From Candidatus Solibacter sp. (GTDB taxonomy: Bacteria; Acidobacteriota; Terriglobia; Bryobacterales; Bryobacteraceae): 9,166 nt of DNA. Below are positions 1 to 6,317 of the stretch, piece after piece. Location: assembly GCA_017883345.1 (NCBI GenBank), contig JADGNT010000148.1:1-9166 (forward strand). Direction: 5' to 3'. Position numbers and translations under genes: made by a program. The stretch's first letter is position 1, and every line of letters starts with the position of its first letter. Under the pieces are notes generated by a model that did no database searches, was not told where the DNA came from, and was given only the letters and a program-made list of their open reading frames with translations.

Positions 1-189
1 TTCGCCGGACATGAACAACGGCGCGTTCAGCCAGAGGTTCAAGAGAAGGATGGTAAGGGCAAGGAGGCCCGGGCTGGCGATCGGGGACAGACAAGACTGC
101 CAGCGACCCGGGGACTGACAAGACTGCCATGAATTTCCGGCGCTCTTTGCCGGAAATTCGCTGGCAGTCCTGTCTGTCCCCGGTTTCAC
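1..189 (-). CDS. Partial N-terminus of a third YfhO/PTPS-related-type membrane protein
   Basis: The minus strand is open for 63 codons from GTG at 189-187 to the window edge. The GTG overlaps the TGA of the upstream 665-aa gene (GTGA), with GGGAG eight bases upstream as a usable ribosome site. Residues about 40-57 form a strong hydrophobic helix (core LLALTILLLNLWLNAPLF), placed like the first helix of the two complete membrane proteins in this window (FLVLTALNLSISW; FFLVFLFTAVLI). No ATG, GTG or TTG lies in frame between the GTG and that helix; the next candidates, TTG and ATG, fall inside or after it. Codons 4-36 are encoded by the palindromic repeat at 82-183, so the predicted N-terminus contains WQSC twice. 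Paralogy is inferred from position, tandem arrangement and the helix; the family-defining motifs lie outside the window. Alternatively, the start codon was lost by repeat insertion and this is a damaged gene. Confidence 0.5.
   Translation of the reverse strand, partial: MKPGTDRTASEFPAKSAGNSWQSCQSPGRWQSCLSPIASPGLLALTILLLNLWLNAPLFMSGE
82..183. repeat. REP-like imperfect palindrome with an extra half-arm
   Basis: Bases 108-141 and 149-183 are inverted copies of each other, 34 and 35 bases long, with a 7-base loop (gctcttt). They differ at only a few positions and by one single-base indel. The outer part of the arm reads CCGGGGACAGACAGGACTGC on the minus strand, and the inner part is GAATTTCCGGC / GCCGGAAATTC. 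A further partial arm copy (CGGGGACAGACAAGACTGCC at 82-101, continuing to 106) lies in direct orientation just before the palindrome. No transposase is present, so by form it resembles REP/BIME-type elements mobilised in trans by REP-associated tyrosine transposases; that class assignment is inference. It begins three bases after the stop codon of the 665-aa gene and could also act as a 3' stem-loop for that transcript. Confidence 0.8.
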
Positions 190-2183
190 GCGGCGCGCTC
201 CCGGCGAAGACCGATCCAGAACAGCGCCAGGATGGTCACCAGGGTCAGCAGGGTGAGTACCCGGCCCACCTTGTTTTCGAGCGGCGTGAGAAAGGCGATG
301 GAGATCTCGTGATCGCCGGGCGGCGCGTCGATGACCATCATGTCCATGGCATCCTTGCGCACCACCAGCGGCGTTCCGCCCGACCATGCATGCCACGCCG
401 GATCGTAGGTCTCCTGCACCAGGACGGACTGGCCCGGACCGACTTTGGCGTGCGCGCGCATGGCGTCCGTGCCGGCGCGCTTCAAAGTGGCCGGCGAATC
501 CGGACCCTTTTCGACGACGTCGCCGTAGGCCTGCAGGCGCTCCATGTCGTCGTTGTATCGCGGCGGCTTGACCGCGTTCAGCCTGGCGGTCTCCACCACG
601 CGAATGCGGTCGGGCCAGCGGCGCGGCACCTTGTAGATGACGTTGCCCTGCTTGTCGTCGAAGAGAACCGGGAGGACGCCGTCGAACTTGTGGGGAAACT
701 GGAAATCCTTGAACACCTCTTGCGACTGTTTGTCGGCGACGCAGATGGAATCCACGCCCATGCTCTGCATCCAGAGGATGGTGGGTTTCGGGTCGGGGCC
801 GAGGTTGGTCTCCCACTGGGCCGGCTCGACCTGGCTGTTGAGAAGTCCCTGCTCGCTGCCGCCGCCCACCTGCGCCAGATCGTGCCAGGTGTCGAACCAG
901 AAACGGATGCTGCCAGTGGGATAGGCGCGGGCATCGGGCATGTTCTTCCAGAGCCAGTCGGTGACGCGGTATTCCACGCGGTTGGTGTGGTCGGGCCATG
1001 AAGGAACGATGTCCCAGGCGCGGAGCAGGTAGTTGTGGGTGGTCCAGAACGCAGCCAGTACGAGCACGATGGCCACACCGTGCCATACCACTTGCGGGCG
1101 ATGCCACATCCAGTGCAGGAAATACACGATCATCATGATGTAGATCATGTCGAGCTCCGGCAGGAGCCGGGTGGGCTCGCCGGTGACGCGGAAATTGAAA
1201 TAGTAGTTGCCCAGCACGTTGAGCGTGAAGAAGACCACGGCGCCCGCCAGAAACACTTCCCAGGTGCGCGCGGTTTTGGCGCGGGCGAGCCTGTCGGTGG
1301 TGACCGCGAAGGCGATGGCCACCACCACCGCGACCCAGAGGGACCAGGTGGTCCCGTGTTCCGAAACGTATTTCATGTTGGTCGACGTGACCACGAAGTA
1401 CGAGGGCACCAGCCAGAAGGCGGTGAGCCCGTAGGCGAGGACCGGAATGACGAGGGCTGGTAGCACGATCCGCTTGTCCTGGCGGGTGATCCAGAAACTC
1501 CAGACCAGGATGGGGTAGAAGGTGGCGAGCGCGGTGGCGCCATAGAAATTGTTGGAGGCGACGCCGGCGGAGAATATAGCCGCTGCCGCTATGGCCCAGG
1601 GCCGGGGCTTCTCCAGCGCCAGCCAGGTGAAAGCCAACGCAATCGGGATGAGCGCCAGCGCGCTCATGTGCGGGCCCTCGCCGTACTTGACGAGCACCCC
1701 CAGCCGTTGCGGATGCAGCAACCACGCGTCGCCACGGAAGCGCGGCATGAACAGGAATATGGGCGACATCAAGGATGTCGAGACGGCGGCCAGCCAGGCG
1801 CAGCCGCGCGAGCCGGTTCCGACGCGCATCAGCAGATAGACTCCGGCGATACCGATGGCGTATAAGAAGGCCGTGTAGAAATGGTAGGCCTTGACCGGCC
1901 AAAAGTGGGTGAGCTTGGAAATCGCGGCGGTCCCGTAGCGCAGGGCCGGCGGATAGATGTAATCGAAGCGCGTGCCGGCATACCACAGCGGCTGCCACTG
2001 GGGATGCGGCCAGTGGTCGGAGAGAAAGCGCGCGTCGCCAATGAACGTGCTTTCGATGGAAGCCCATTTGTCGGTGTACTTGGCTTTGAAGTAGGGGCGG
2101 ATCAACACCGCCGTGAACAGGAACACCAGGAAGAAATCCAGCAGGATTTGCTTGGGGCGCGAGAGCTTGGGAAGAGAAGTCAA
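186..2183 (-). CDS. 665-aa polytopic membrane protein, YfhO/PTPS-related glycosyltransferase-like family
   Basis: A multi-pass inner-membrane protein with an N-terminal helix (about 14-30), a first periplasmic loop with a conserved acidic motif (SIES, E44) and W/H-rich stretch (HWPHPQWQPLWYAG, 57-70), many further hydrophobic segments to about residue 387, a soluble region (about 390-635), and a final helix (about 640-658) before a basic RRERAA tail. This is the layout of the YfhO / 6-pyruvoyl-tetrahydropterin-synthase-related membrane family, whose members are GT-C-like and thought to handle lipid-linked sugars; no substrate can be read from the sequence. It shares YGEGPH (167-172), PTGS (422-425), a GG-x-QG motif (440-446) and FDGVLP (500-505) with the 677-aa protein at 3547-5580. 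The start is TTG: an in-frame TAG lies three codons upstream, and AGGTAG sits six bases before the TTG. The next gene starts in its stop codon (GTGA), indicating translational coupling. Confidence 0.8.
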   Translation of the reverse strand: MTSLPKLSRPKQILLDFFLVFLFTAVLIRPYFKAKYTDKWASIESTFIGDARFLSDHWPHPQWQPLWYAGTRFDYIYPPALRYGTAAISKLTHFWPVKAYHFYTAFLYAIGIAGVYLLMRVGTGSRGCAWLAAVSTSLMSPIFLFMPRFRGDAWLLHPQRLGVLVKYGEGPHMSALALIPIALAFTWLALEKPRPWAIAAAAIFSAGVASNNFYGATALATFYPILVWSFWITRQDKRIVLPALVIPVLAYGLTAFWLVPSYFVVTSTNMKYVSEHGTTWSLWVAVVVAIAFAVTTDRLARAKTARTWEVFLAGAVVFFTLNVLGNYYFNFRVTGEPTRLLPELDMIYIMMIVYFLHWMWHRPQVVWHGVAIVLVLAAFWTTHNYLLRAWDIVPSWPDHTNRVEYRVTDWLWKNMPDARAYPTGSIRFWFDTWHDLAQVGGGSEQGLLNSQVEPAQWETNLGPDPKPTILWMQSMGVDSICVADKQSQEVFKDFQFPHKFDGVLPVLFDDKQGNVIYKVPRRWPDRIRVVETARLNAVKPPRYNDDMERLQAYGDVVEKGPDSPATLKRAGTDAMRAHAKVGPGQSVLVQETYDPAWHAWSGGTPLVVRKDAMDMMVIDAPPGDHEISIAFLTPLENKVGRVLTLLTLVTILALFWIGLRRERAA

Positions 2184-2244
2184 TTCAGTCTACCTGCCGC
2201 GTTTGGCGGCGCCGGGATGGGTATCCAGCCGCGGTCAAACGTTC

Positions 2245-2253
2245 ATTATGGCA
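2245..2253 (-). promoter_or_regulatory. Candidate extended -10 promoter for the 665-aa membrane protein gene
   Basis: On the minus strand this reads TGCCATAAT, five of six matches to TATAAT preceded by the extended -10 dinucleotide TG at the correct spacing. No convincing -35 box lies 16-18 bases upstream, as is common for extended -10 promoters. Transcription would begin near base 2238 and give a leader of about 55 bases before the TTG start at 2183. It is the best promoter-like match I saw in the long gap upstream of this gene, but one hexamer can arise by chance. Confidence 0.35.
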
Positions 2254-2563
2254 TGCCGGGAATCGTAGGTAGGGCGGAGGACGCCGCTGGGGATCGGGAG
2301 CGTGGGCGGCGGCTGGAGTGGGACGGGGACAGGGAATGCCCAAACGAAGCCATTTTGGCGTGAAAGTAGTTTGGGGTGAGGGACTTAGGGACGGTGGATC
2401 GAACCCTGGCGGGTCGGGTTCGGCGGCGCGGCTGGGGGTGGAATTGACGCAGTGCTGGAGTTGGCTTTGCCTATTTTTGAGGCGGGTTGAGTTTTCTGGC
2501 GTTCTGGGAGAATGAACAGCAGTCGGGCACCGGGCGTGCAAAACAGAGCAGAACCGCATTTGG

Positions 2564-2617
2564 GGACGAATTGCCGTCCTAGCCCGGCAGCCGGCTTCCA
2601 CGTTGGGCGTGGTAGCC
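2564..2617 (-). other. Two tandem stem-loops downstream of vapC
   Basis: Reading the minus strand after the vapC stop, the first hairpin (2617-2593) is GGCT-A-CCACG / CGTGG-A-AGCC around a five-base loop, with one internal mismatch. The second (2579-2564) is GGACG / CGTCC around a six-base loop. Neither is followed by a T-run, so they are not classic intrinsic terminators. They could act as 3' stabilising structures or as a weak termination region for vapBC. Stems this short are common by chance in GC-rich DNA. Confidence 0.25.
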
Positions 2618-2659
2618 TCGCCCGGCCGCCAAAAGGACCTGCGCGACGGTGAGCCGCAA

Positions 2660-3076
2660 TCACCGGAAGGGGTTGTCGACTGCAATGCCGAAATATTTCT
2701 GGCCGGCGTTCAGGTCCTCCGACCAGATCCGTCCACAACCGCCCCGCTCCGCGGCTGCCACAATCATGCCGTCATAGAAGTGCACACCGTACGCCGCGCG
2801 AACAGCCACGGCACGCCGGACGATGTCGCCGTCGGGGACAACCACGCGAATTGGACCCAGCGCGTCAAGCACGGCCGCCACATCCTCGGAACGCGCGGCA
2901 GGCTGCATCTTGTGCAGAAGGGTGGCCGCAAACTCCGCCAGCACCTGTGTCGACACTAAGATGTCTCCCGCCAGAGCCCTCCTGACGAGGTCCTGGGCGA
3001 TGCGCTGCTTGTGTGAATCGCCCGGGTCGTAGGCGTAAACGAGCACATTCGTGTCGAGGAATTCAGGAGCGGGCAT
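2660..3076 (-). CDS. vapC: VapC-type PIN-domain ribonuclease toxin
   Basis: A 138-residue PIN-domain protein, the normal size for a VapC toxin, a Mg2+-dependent endoribonuclease that cuts tRNA or other RNA when not held by its antitoxin. The four expected acidic residues are visible: D8 in FLDTNVLVYAYD, E48 in VLAEF, D102 in HFYDGMIVAAAE and D121 in WSEDLN, so the active site looks intact. The start used is ATG at 3076, just before the beta-strand PEFLDTNVLVY; an earlier in-frame start at 3109 would add an unneeded 11-residue tail. The gene overlaps the end of vapB by 14 bases, and GGCGGA inside vapB sits about five bases before its ATG, so the two are translated together. The RNA target cannot be predicted from sequence. 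Confidence 0.88.
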   Translation of the reverse strand: MPAPEFLDTNVLVYAYDPGDSHKQRIAQDLVRRALAGDILVSTQVLAEFAATLLHKMQPAARSEDVAAVLDALGPIRVVVPDGDIVRRAVAVRAAYGVHFYDGMIVAAAERGGCGRIWSEDLNAGQKYFGIAVDNPFR

Positions 3077-3302
3077 ATAGGTCCGCCCGCTTCCAGGTTC
3101 GCTTGCCAACCTTGAACCGGAAGCTCTCGAAGCTGCGCTCCAGCGCCTCCCGTTCGCGGCGTCTCCGGCCAGATGCGGCTCCCTCGGCAGCGAGCTTTTC
3201 CAGGTGGTCGCGAACCAGGCCTGTCAGGGTAGTGTCCCGCTCGACGGCGATCTTGCGCACTTTCTTGACGAGTTCATCGTCGAGAGAGAGAGTGAGATTC
3301 AT
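3063..3302 (-). CDS. vapB: VapB-type ribbon-helix-helix antitoxin
   Basis: A 79-residue protein starting MNLTLSLDDELVKKVRKIAV. It has the ribbon-helix-helix pattern: a short beta-strand (about 2-6), helix 1 (about 8-20), a turn with DTTLTG, and helix 2 (about 26-40), then a basic stretch (GRRRRERE, 45-52) and an aromatic/basic tail expected to wrap the toxin. In this family the dimer binds operator DNA and the C-terminus neutralises VapC. ATG 3302 is preferred because RHH antitoxins normally begin directly with the strand; an upstream ATG at 3326 would add eight residues (MGFPYYGD) and would lie upstream of the predicted -10 box. It overlaps vapC by 14 bases. Autoregulation is expected for the family, but I did not find a clear operator repeat. 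Confidence 0.85.
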   Translation of the reverse strand: MNLTLSLDDELVKKVRKIAVERDTTLTGLVRDHLEKLAAEGAASGRRRREREALERSFESFRFKVGKRTWKRADLYARS

Positions 3303-3308
3303 ATCCCC

Positions 3309-3337
3309 ATAATAAGGGAAACCCATAACCCGTGCAA
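3309..3337 (-). promoter_or_regulatory. Predicted sigma-70-type promoter of vapBC
   Basis: On the minus strand, TTGCAC (3337-3332) is followed after exactly 17 bases by TATTAT (3314-3309), a five-of-six -10 box. The -10 box ends six bases before the vapB ATG at 3302, so the expected start of transcription coincides with the A of the ATG. That implies a leaderless vapB message and fits the lack of a properly spaced Shine-Dalgarno sequence (only GGGG two bases before the ATG). Confidence 0.5.
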
Positions 3338-3427
3338 GGGCTCCAGTAGACTCGGCTACCCGGAAGTGTCGTGGTCCCCCAAACGGCGTTCCGGGAAATC
3401 ACACCTGGTAAGTCCCCTAAGGGCCAG

Positions 3428-3491
3428 CGCAAGAATCACCTCACATGGGCTGACTGGCAGGTGTGGCAGCAACCGCGAAGTTATTCTTGCG
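3428..3491 (-). repeat. 64-base long-hairpin element between membrane gene and vapBC
   Basis: Bases 3428-3442 and 3477-3491 are 15-base inverted arms (CGCAAGAATCACCTC against CGCAAGAATAACTTC) with two differences. Inside them GGCTGACTG (3448-3456) can pair with CAGCAACC (3467-3474), so the whole element folds into one long stem with a 10-base loop. On the minus-strand RNA one arm difference and one inner-stem difference become G-U wobbles, while on the plus strand they are C-A mismatches, which favours a function as minus-strand RNA. No T-run follows, so it is not a standard terminator. It may be a REP-like element or a 3' structure of the 677-aa gene. The rest of the gap (3303-3546) shows only a 10-base palindrome, GCGGATCCGC at 3530-3539, and the vapB promoter. 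Confidence 0.5.
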
Positions 3492-3546
3492 TGGTGCCTC
3501 AGCGTCAATTGGCAGTCTCACCCAAGGGCGCGGATCCGCATCGCTT

Positions 3547-5580
3547 CTATGCCGCGCTTGAGCCGCGCCGCCGGAAAGCCAGGGCTGCGAGCAGCGCTAG
3601 CGTAGCCACCGAAACTACGGCGGCTAGCGGGAGGTCGCCTCGGCCGGTCCATGCCAGATCGATTTCGCAATCGCCCTGGCACCGCGGTTGGATGACCAGA
3701 AAGCCCATGCCGTCGGCGGAGACCGGCTTTGCCTCGCCGTGGACTGCGGCCTTCCACCCGGGGAACCAGGCGACCTGCACCGACAGGAGATCGCCGGGAT
3801 CGAGGTTGGCGCGGATGCGGGCTCTTCCGCCGCCCCGCCACTCGAAGGCGGCCGCCGGGCGGGCGGCATCCACGGTGGCCCGCGCATACTTGAGGATGTC
3901 GGCATACGCGAACTTACCGGGCGGGCGATGCGGCACCAGTTCTCCGGGCCGGACCACGTGAGCGAGCGAGGTTCCCAAAGGGAGGACCGAATAAATGGCG
4001 TCGCCGTTCTCGCGATGCAACAGAGGGAGCACGCCATCGAAGCGTTCGGGCGCCCGGATGTCCTTATACTCATCGGTGCTGGCGGGGCCGTTGACCACGA
4101 TGGCCTGGACGCCGAGCGCGCGCAACCGGTTGATGCCGGCTTCGGTTGTGCTTGAATCCACCGCGGAATTGACCTTGTAGGGGACTTCGTTGAGCACCGG
4201 CATGGACTGGCCCTGGTCGCAGCAGCCGATCAACTGGGGCGTGGCGGAAAAAGCGTTCAGCCAAAACGCGGTGGACCCGGTAACGTAGACTCTACCGCCT
4301 GGCAGATTGGCTTGGAGCCAGCGCGCGGTGGTGTATTCCGATCGCTTTTCCAGGTCCGCGCGCTGGATGTCGAGCCGCGCCCGCCAGCGGTAGTTTCCGT
4401 ACTGCACCACCACTGGACCCAGGCACAGCGCCAGCAAAACGGGCCTGGTCCAGCGCGGGAACAGGGTGTAGAGAGCCCAGGCCGTGCAACCCAGCAGCAG
4501 GCAGGCGCCGATTTCAAACTCCAGATGCAGGCGGCCCACCTGCGGCAGCAGCTCGAAGGTTTCCGAGTGGGCGGTGGCCGCCATGGCGCCGGCAAGCGCG
4601 GAAAAGAGGATGGCGAACCGCACGGCTAAAGGCAGGCGGGTACGGGCCAACAGGAAGCCGGCGGCCGCCACCGAGCCGAGCGCCAGCACGAGCGGGAGCG
4701 GGCCGTAGTGGAGGCTGTTGGTAAAGCCGCGGTGCATGTCTCCGGCGTTGGCGCCCACCCGGAACATGCTGGACGGCGGCACGCCGAAGCAGGCCAGGCA
4801 ATAAGCCAGCGCGGAGGCGCTGGCCGCGACCCCCCAGGCGGCCCGGCGGCGGTCCCGCGGCTGCGCGCAGATCCAGCAGAACACGGCCACGCCGAGCGCC
4901 ATGCTGCCCGGGATGTTGGTGAGGAAGACGAGCGCGATGGAGAGTGCCGCCAGCGCCAGGGCCCTCCCGGTTCTTTTGACGAGCGCGTTTTCGAGCGCCA
5001 GAACGACCACCGGCAGCAGGGTCATGGCGGTGACGTGCGGGCCCTCGCCATAGACCGTCATCACCTGAAGCCGGCGCCCGTACCACAAGCCGCCGAGATC
5101 CCGCGCCACGTCCGCCATCAGCAGGGCGGATGGCGAGAACAGCCCGTAGCACAGCGCCGAAAGGAAGGCCGCGCCGCGCGGCGCTCCCAAGCGCACAGCC
5201 ATCCCATAGAGCGCCGGCGCGCCCAACGCATAGGCGACGCCAATCACGCCATGATAGGCCCTGGCGGCCGGAATATGTCCCAGGGATGCGGTCGCCGCCA
5301 CCACCAGGTGCAACAGGGGAACGTAGGTATCCTGGTAAGGCATTCCGCAGTGCCATAGGGGGTACCACGAAAAGTCCCCCCAGTGCCCGGAAATGTAGCG
5401 GGCGATGGCGATGAAATAGCCTTCCACGGAACTGAACTGGTTGGTGTACTCGACCTTCAGCAGGCGCCAGGAGATGGACAGGTTCAGCGCCGTCAGTACG
5501 AGGAAGGCGGCAAGGTTGGACGTCGCCAGATTCGCCACCCGTTGTATGGCGGTGGAGGACCTCACGCTCTCATTGGACAT
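3547..5580 (-). CDS. 677-aa polytopic membrane protein, YfhO/PTPS-related glycosyltransferase-like family
   Basis: A large inner-membrane protein with helix 1 at about 22-38, then a loop carrying FSSVEG (E53) and a W/H/P-rich segment (HWGDFSWYPLWHCGMPYQD, 66-84), roughly ten more hydrophobic segments to about residue 395, a soluble region (about 400-645) and a last helix (about 650-670) with an RRR tail. YGEGPH (177-182), VTGS (433-436), the QG motif (IGCCDQGQ, 451-458) and FDGVLP (514-519) match the 665-aa paralogue; FPGWKAAVHGE (606-616) resembles the C-terminal beta domain of YfhO-like proteins. A role in sugar transfer or surface-polymer assembly is inferred from family architecture only. 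The open frame runs upstream to 5811, but the added 77 residues lie inside the amidohydrolase in another frame; ATG 5580 overlaps its TGA by one base (TGATG) and is the sensible start. Unlike the paralogue it has the cysteine pairs C453/C454 and C634/C638 in the predicted soluble region. Confidence 0.8.
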   Translation of the reverse strand: MSNESVRSSTAIQRVANLATSNLAAFLVLTALNLSISWRLLKVEYTNQFSSVEGYFIAIARYISGHWGDFSWYPLWHCGMPYQDTYVPLLHLVVAATASLGHIPAARAYHGVIGVAYALGAPALYGMAVRLGAPRGAAFLSALCYGLFSPSALLMADVARDLGGLWYGRRLQVMTVYGEGPHVTAMTLLPVVVLALENALVKRTGRALALAALSIALVFLTNIPGSMALGVAVFCWICAQPRDRRRAAWGVAASASALAYCLACFGVPPSSMFRVGANAGDMHRGFTNSLHYGPLPLVLALGSVAAAGFLLARTRLPLAVRFAILFSALAGAMAATAHSETFELLPQVGRLHLEFEIGACLLLGCTAWALYTLFPRWTRPVLLALCLGPVVVQYGNYRWRARLDIQRADLEKRSEYTTARWLQANLPGGRVYVTGSTAFWLNAFSATPQLIGCCDQGQSMPVLNEVPYKVNSAVDSSTTEAGINRLRALGVQAIVVNGPASTDEYKDIRAPERFDGVLPLLHRENGDAIYSVLPLGTSLAHVVRPGELVPHRPPGKFAYADILKYARATVDAARPAAAFEWRGGGRARIRANLDPGDLLSVQVAWFPGWKAAVHGEAKPVSADGMGFLVIQPRCQGDCEIDLAWTGRGDLPLAAVVSVATLALLAALAFRRRGSSAA

Positions 5581-6317
5581 CAAGCCGCGCCCCCGGCTTC
5601 GAGGCGGTAGAATCGCCGCGCCGTGCCACCCAGCAGATGCTCGCGCGTCTCCATGGTCTGCGGGCCAATGGCTTGGGTGAACGCCGCCAGCGCTTCCTTC
5701 CAGGTCCCCGCCGGCAGATAACTCGGCCAGTCGCTGCCATACATCACGCGTTGGGGACCAAACGCCGCTAGCGCCGCGCGCACCGCCGGCTGAAACTCCG
5801 CCGCCGTCCACTGGGTGGGCGCGTGCGTAATCAGCCCGCTGATCTTGGCAAACACATTGGCATACCGCGCCAGGGAGGACGCACCCATTGCGCGCCCCGT
5901 CCCCACGTGATCGATCGCCACTTGTAACCCCGGAAACCCTTCCACTATCGCTGGAGTAAACCCCGCACTCACATCGAGCGTAAGCCCCCGCCGTTCCAGT
6001 TCGCCGAGCCCTGGCGGCAATTCCCCCTCAAACGCATAGCAGACGCCGCGGAACTTGGGATGGCGCCGATACTCGTCCAGCACGTCGCCCACCCGGGGAT
6101 CGGCCAGGTCCGCCCATCCCACCACGGCGCGAATGAAATCGTGCTCGGCCGCGAGGCCCAGCAGCCACCGCGTCTCCTCTACGCTGGGGACGCGCGCGAC
6201 CACCACCGACCCGTCAAACCGATTGCGTTTGAGAATGGGAAACAGCAGTGCGGGAAGGTACTGTCGGGTGAAGTGCTGGTGGGAATCGATGCGCGGAAAG
6301 CCGCCCGCGGCACTCAC
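5580..6317 (-). CDS. COG3618-type amidohydrolase (putative sugar-lactone or related metal-dependent hydrolase)
   Basis: A 245-aa TIM-barrel amidohydrolase of the amidohydrolase_2 type. The N-terminal metal motif is IDSHQHF (H13, H15), the central motif VAIDHVGTG gives D136-H137, KISGL follows at 158-162, and the C-terminal VMYGSDWPSY gives the catalytic-type D196. This pattern is that of COG3618 proteins, which include L-fuconolactonase and L-rhamnonolactonase. It is shorter than the usual 270-290 residues: the loop after HQHF is compressed, and the common G-(I/V)-R-H strand motif is replaced by RGVCYAF (90-96), so the substrate may differ. The start is GTG at 6317; an in-frame TAA directly precedes it, and later starts would lose the HQH motif. 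No good ribosome site is visible. The one-base overlap with the 677-aa membrane gene suggests a shared process. No signal peptide is seen, so it is probably cytoplasmic. Confidence 0.82.
   Translation of the reverse strand: MSAAGGFPRIDSHQHFTRQYLPALLFPILKRNRFDGSVVVARVPSVEETRWLLGLAAEHDFIRAVVGWADLADPRVGDVLDEYRRHPKFRGVCYAFEGELPPGLGELERRGLTLDVSAGFTPAIVEGFPGLQVAIDHVGTGRAMGASSLARYANVFAKISGLITHAPTQWTAAEFQPAVRAALAAFGPQRVMYGSDWPSYLPAGTWKEALAAFTQAIGPQTMETREHLLGGTARRFYRLEAGGAA

Larger units (their letters stand above)
2184..2659. other. 476-base intergenic region without a recognisable gene
   Basis: This stretch lies between the end of vapC and the start of the 665-aa membrane gene. The open frames crossing it translate to Pro/Arg/Ser-rich sequence without domain character, and none has a credible start and ribosome site. 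It contains two small stem-loops just downstream of vapC, short palindromes (GCCATTTTGGC at 2349-2359; CGAACCC/GGGTTCG arms at 2400-2406 and 2416-2422), and an extended -10 candidate near 2250. It may be the remains of sequence brought in with the TA module, but I see no insertion-sequence ends or target duplication. Confidence 0.6.

Noticed and set aside
82..183. CRISPR or classical insertion-sequence end
   Set aside because: There are only one and a half repeat units with no spacers, and no transposase frame; the symmetry is that of a single REP-like palindrome.
129..1001. 290-codon plus-strand open frame
   Set aside because: It is antisense to the 665-aa membrane gene, begins inside the palindrome, and its Arg/Gly/His/Val-rich product shows no domain. 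High GC at third positions produces such mirror frames.
2392..2422. tRNA T-loop-like GGGTTCGATCC on the minus strand
   Set aside because: The flanking bases do not form a five-base T-stem, and there is no acceptor stem, anticodon arm or CCA end; it is only a small CGAACCC/GGGTTCG palindrome.
2185..2685. 166-codon minus-strand open frame in the long gap
   Set aside because: Pro/Ser/Arg-rich with no periodicity or motif, overlaps the end of vapC in another frame, and has no ribosome site.
3077..3109. Longer start for vapC adding 11 residues
   Set aside because: PIN toxins begin just before the LDTNVLVY strand, and ATG 3076 has a suitable upstream GGCGGA; the extension would increase the overlap with vapB from 14 to 47 bases.
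3494..3507. 14-base match on the minus strand (TGACGCTGAGGCAC) to a conserved 16S rRNA segment
   Set aside because: The similarity stops at once on both sides, so there is no rRNA gene or fragment; chance is the simplest explanation.
3688..4155. 155-codon plus-strand open frame (and several similar ones at 4312-5414)
   Set aside because: All lie antisense to the 677-aa membrane gene, whose helices and family motifs are clear; the antisense products have no recognisable features.
5581..5811. 77-residue N-terminal extension of the 677-aa membrane protein
   Set aside because: The extension is Gly/Ala/Arg-rich, lies in another frame inside the amidohydrolase, and the TGATG overlap start at 5580 precedes a normal first helix.
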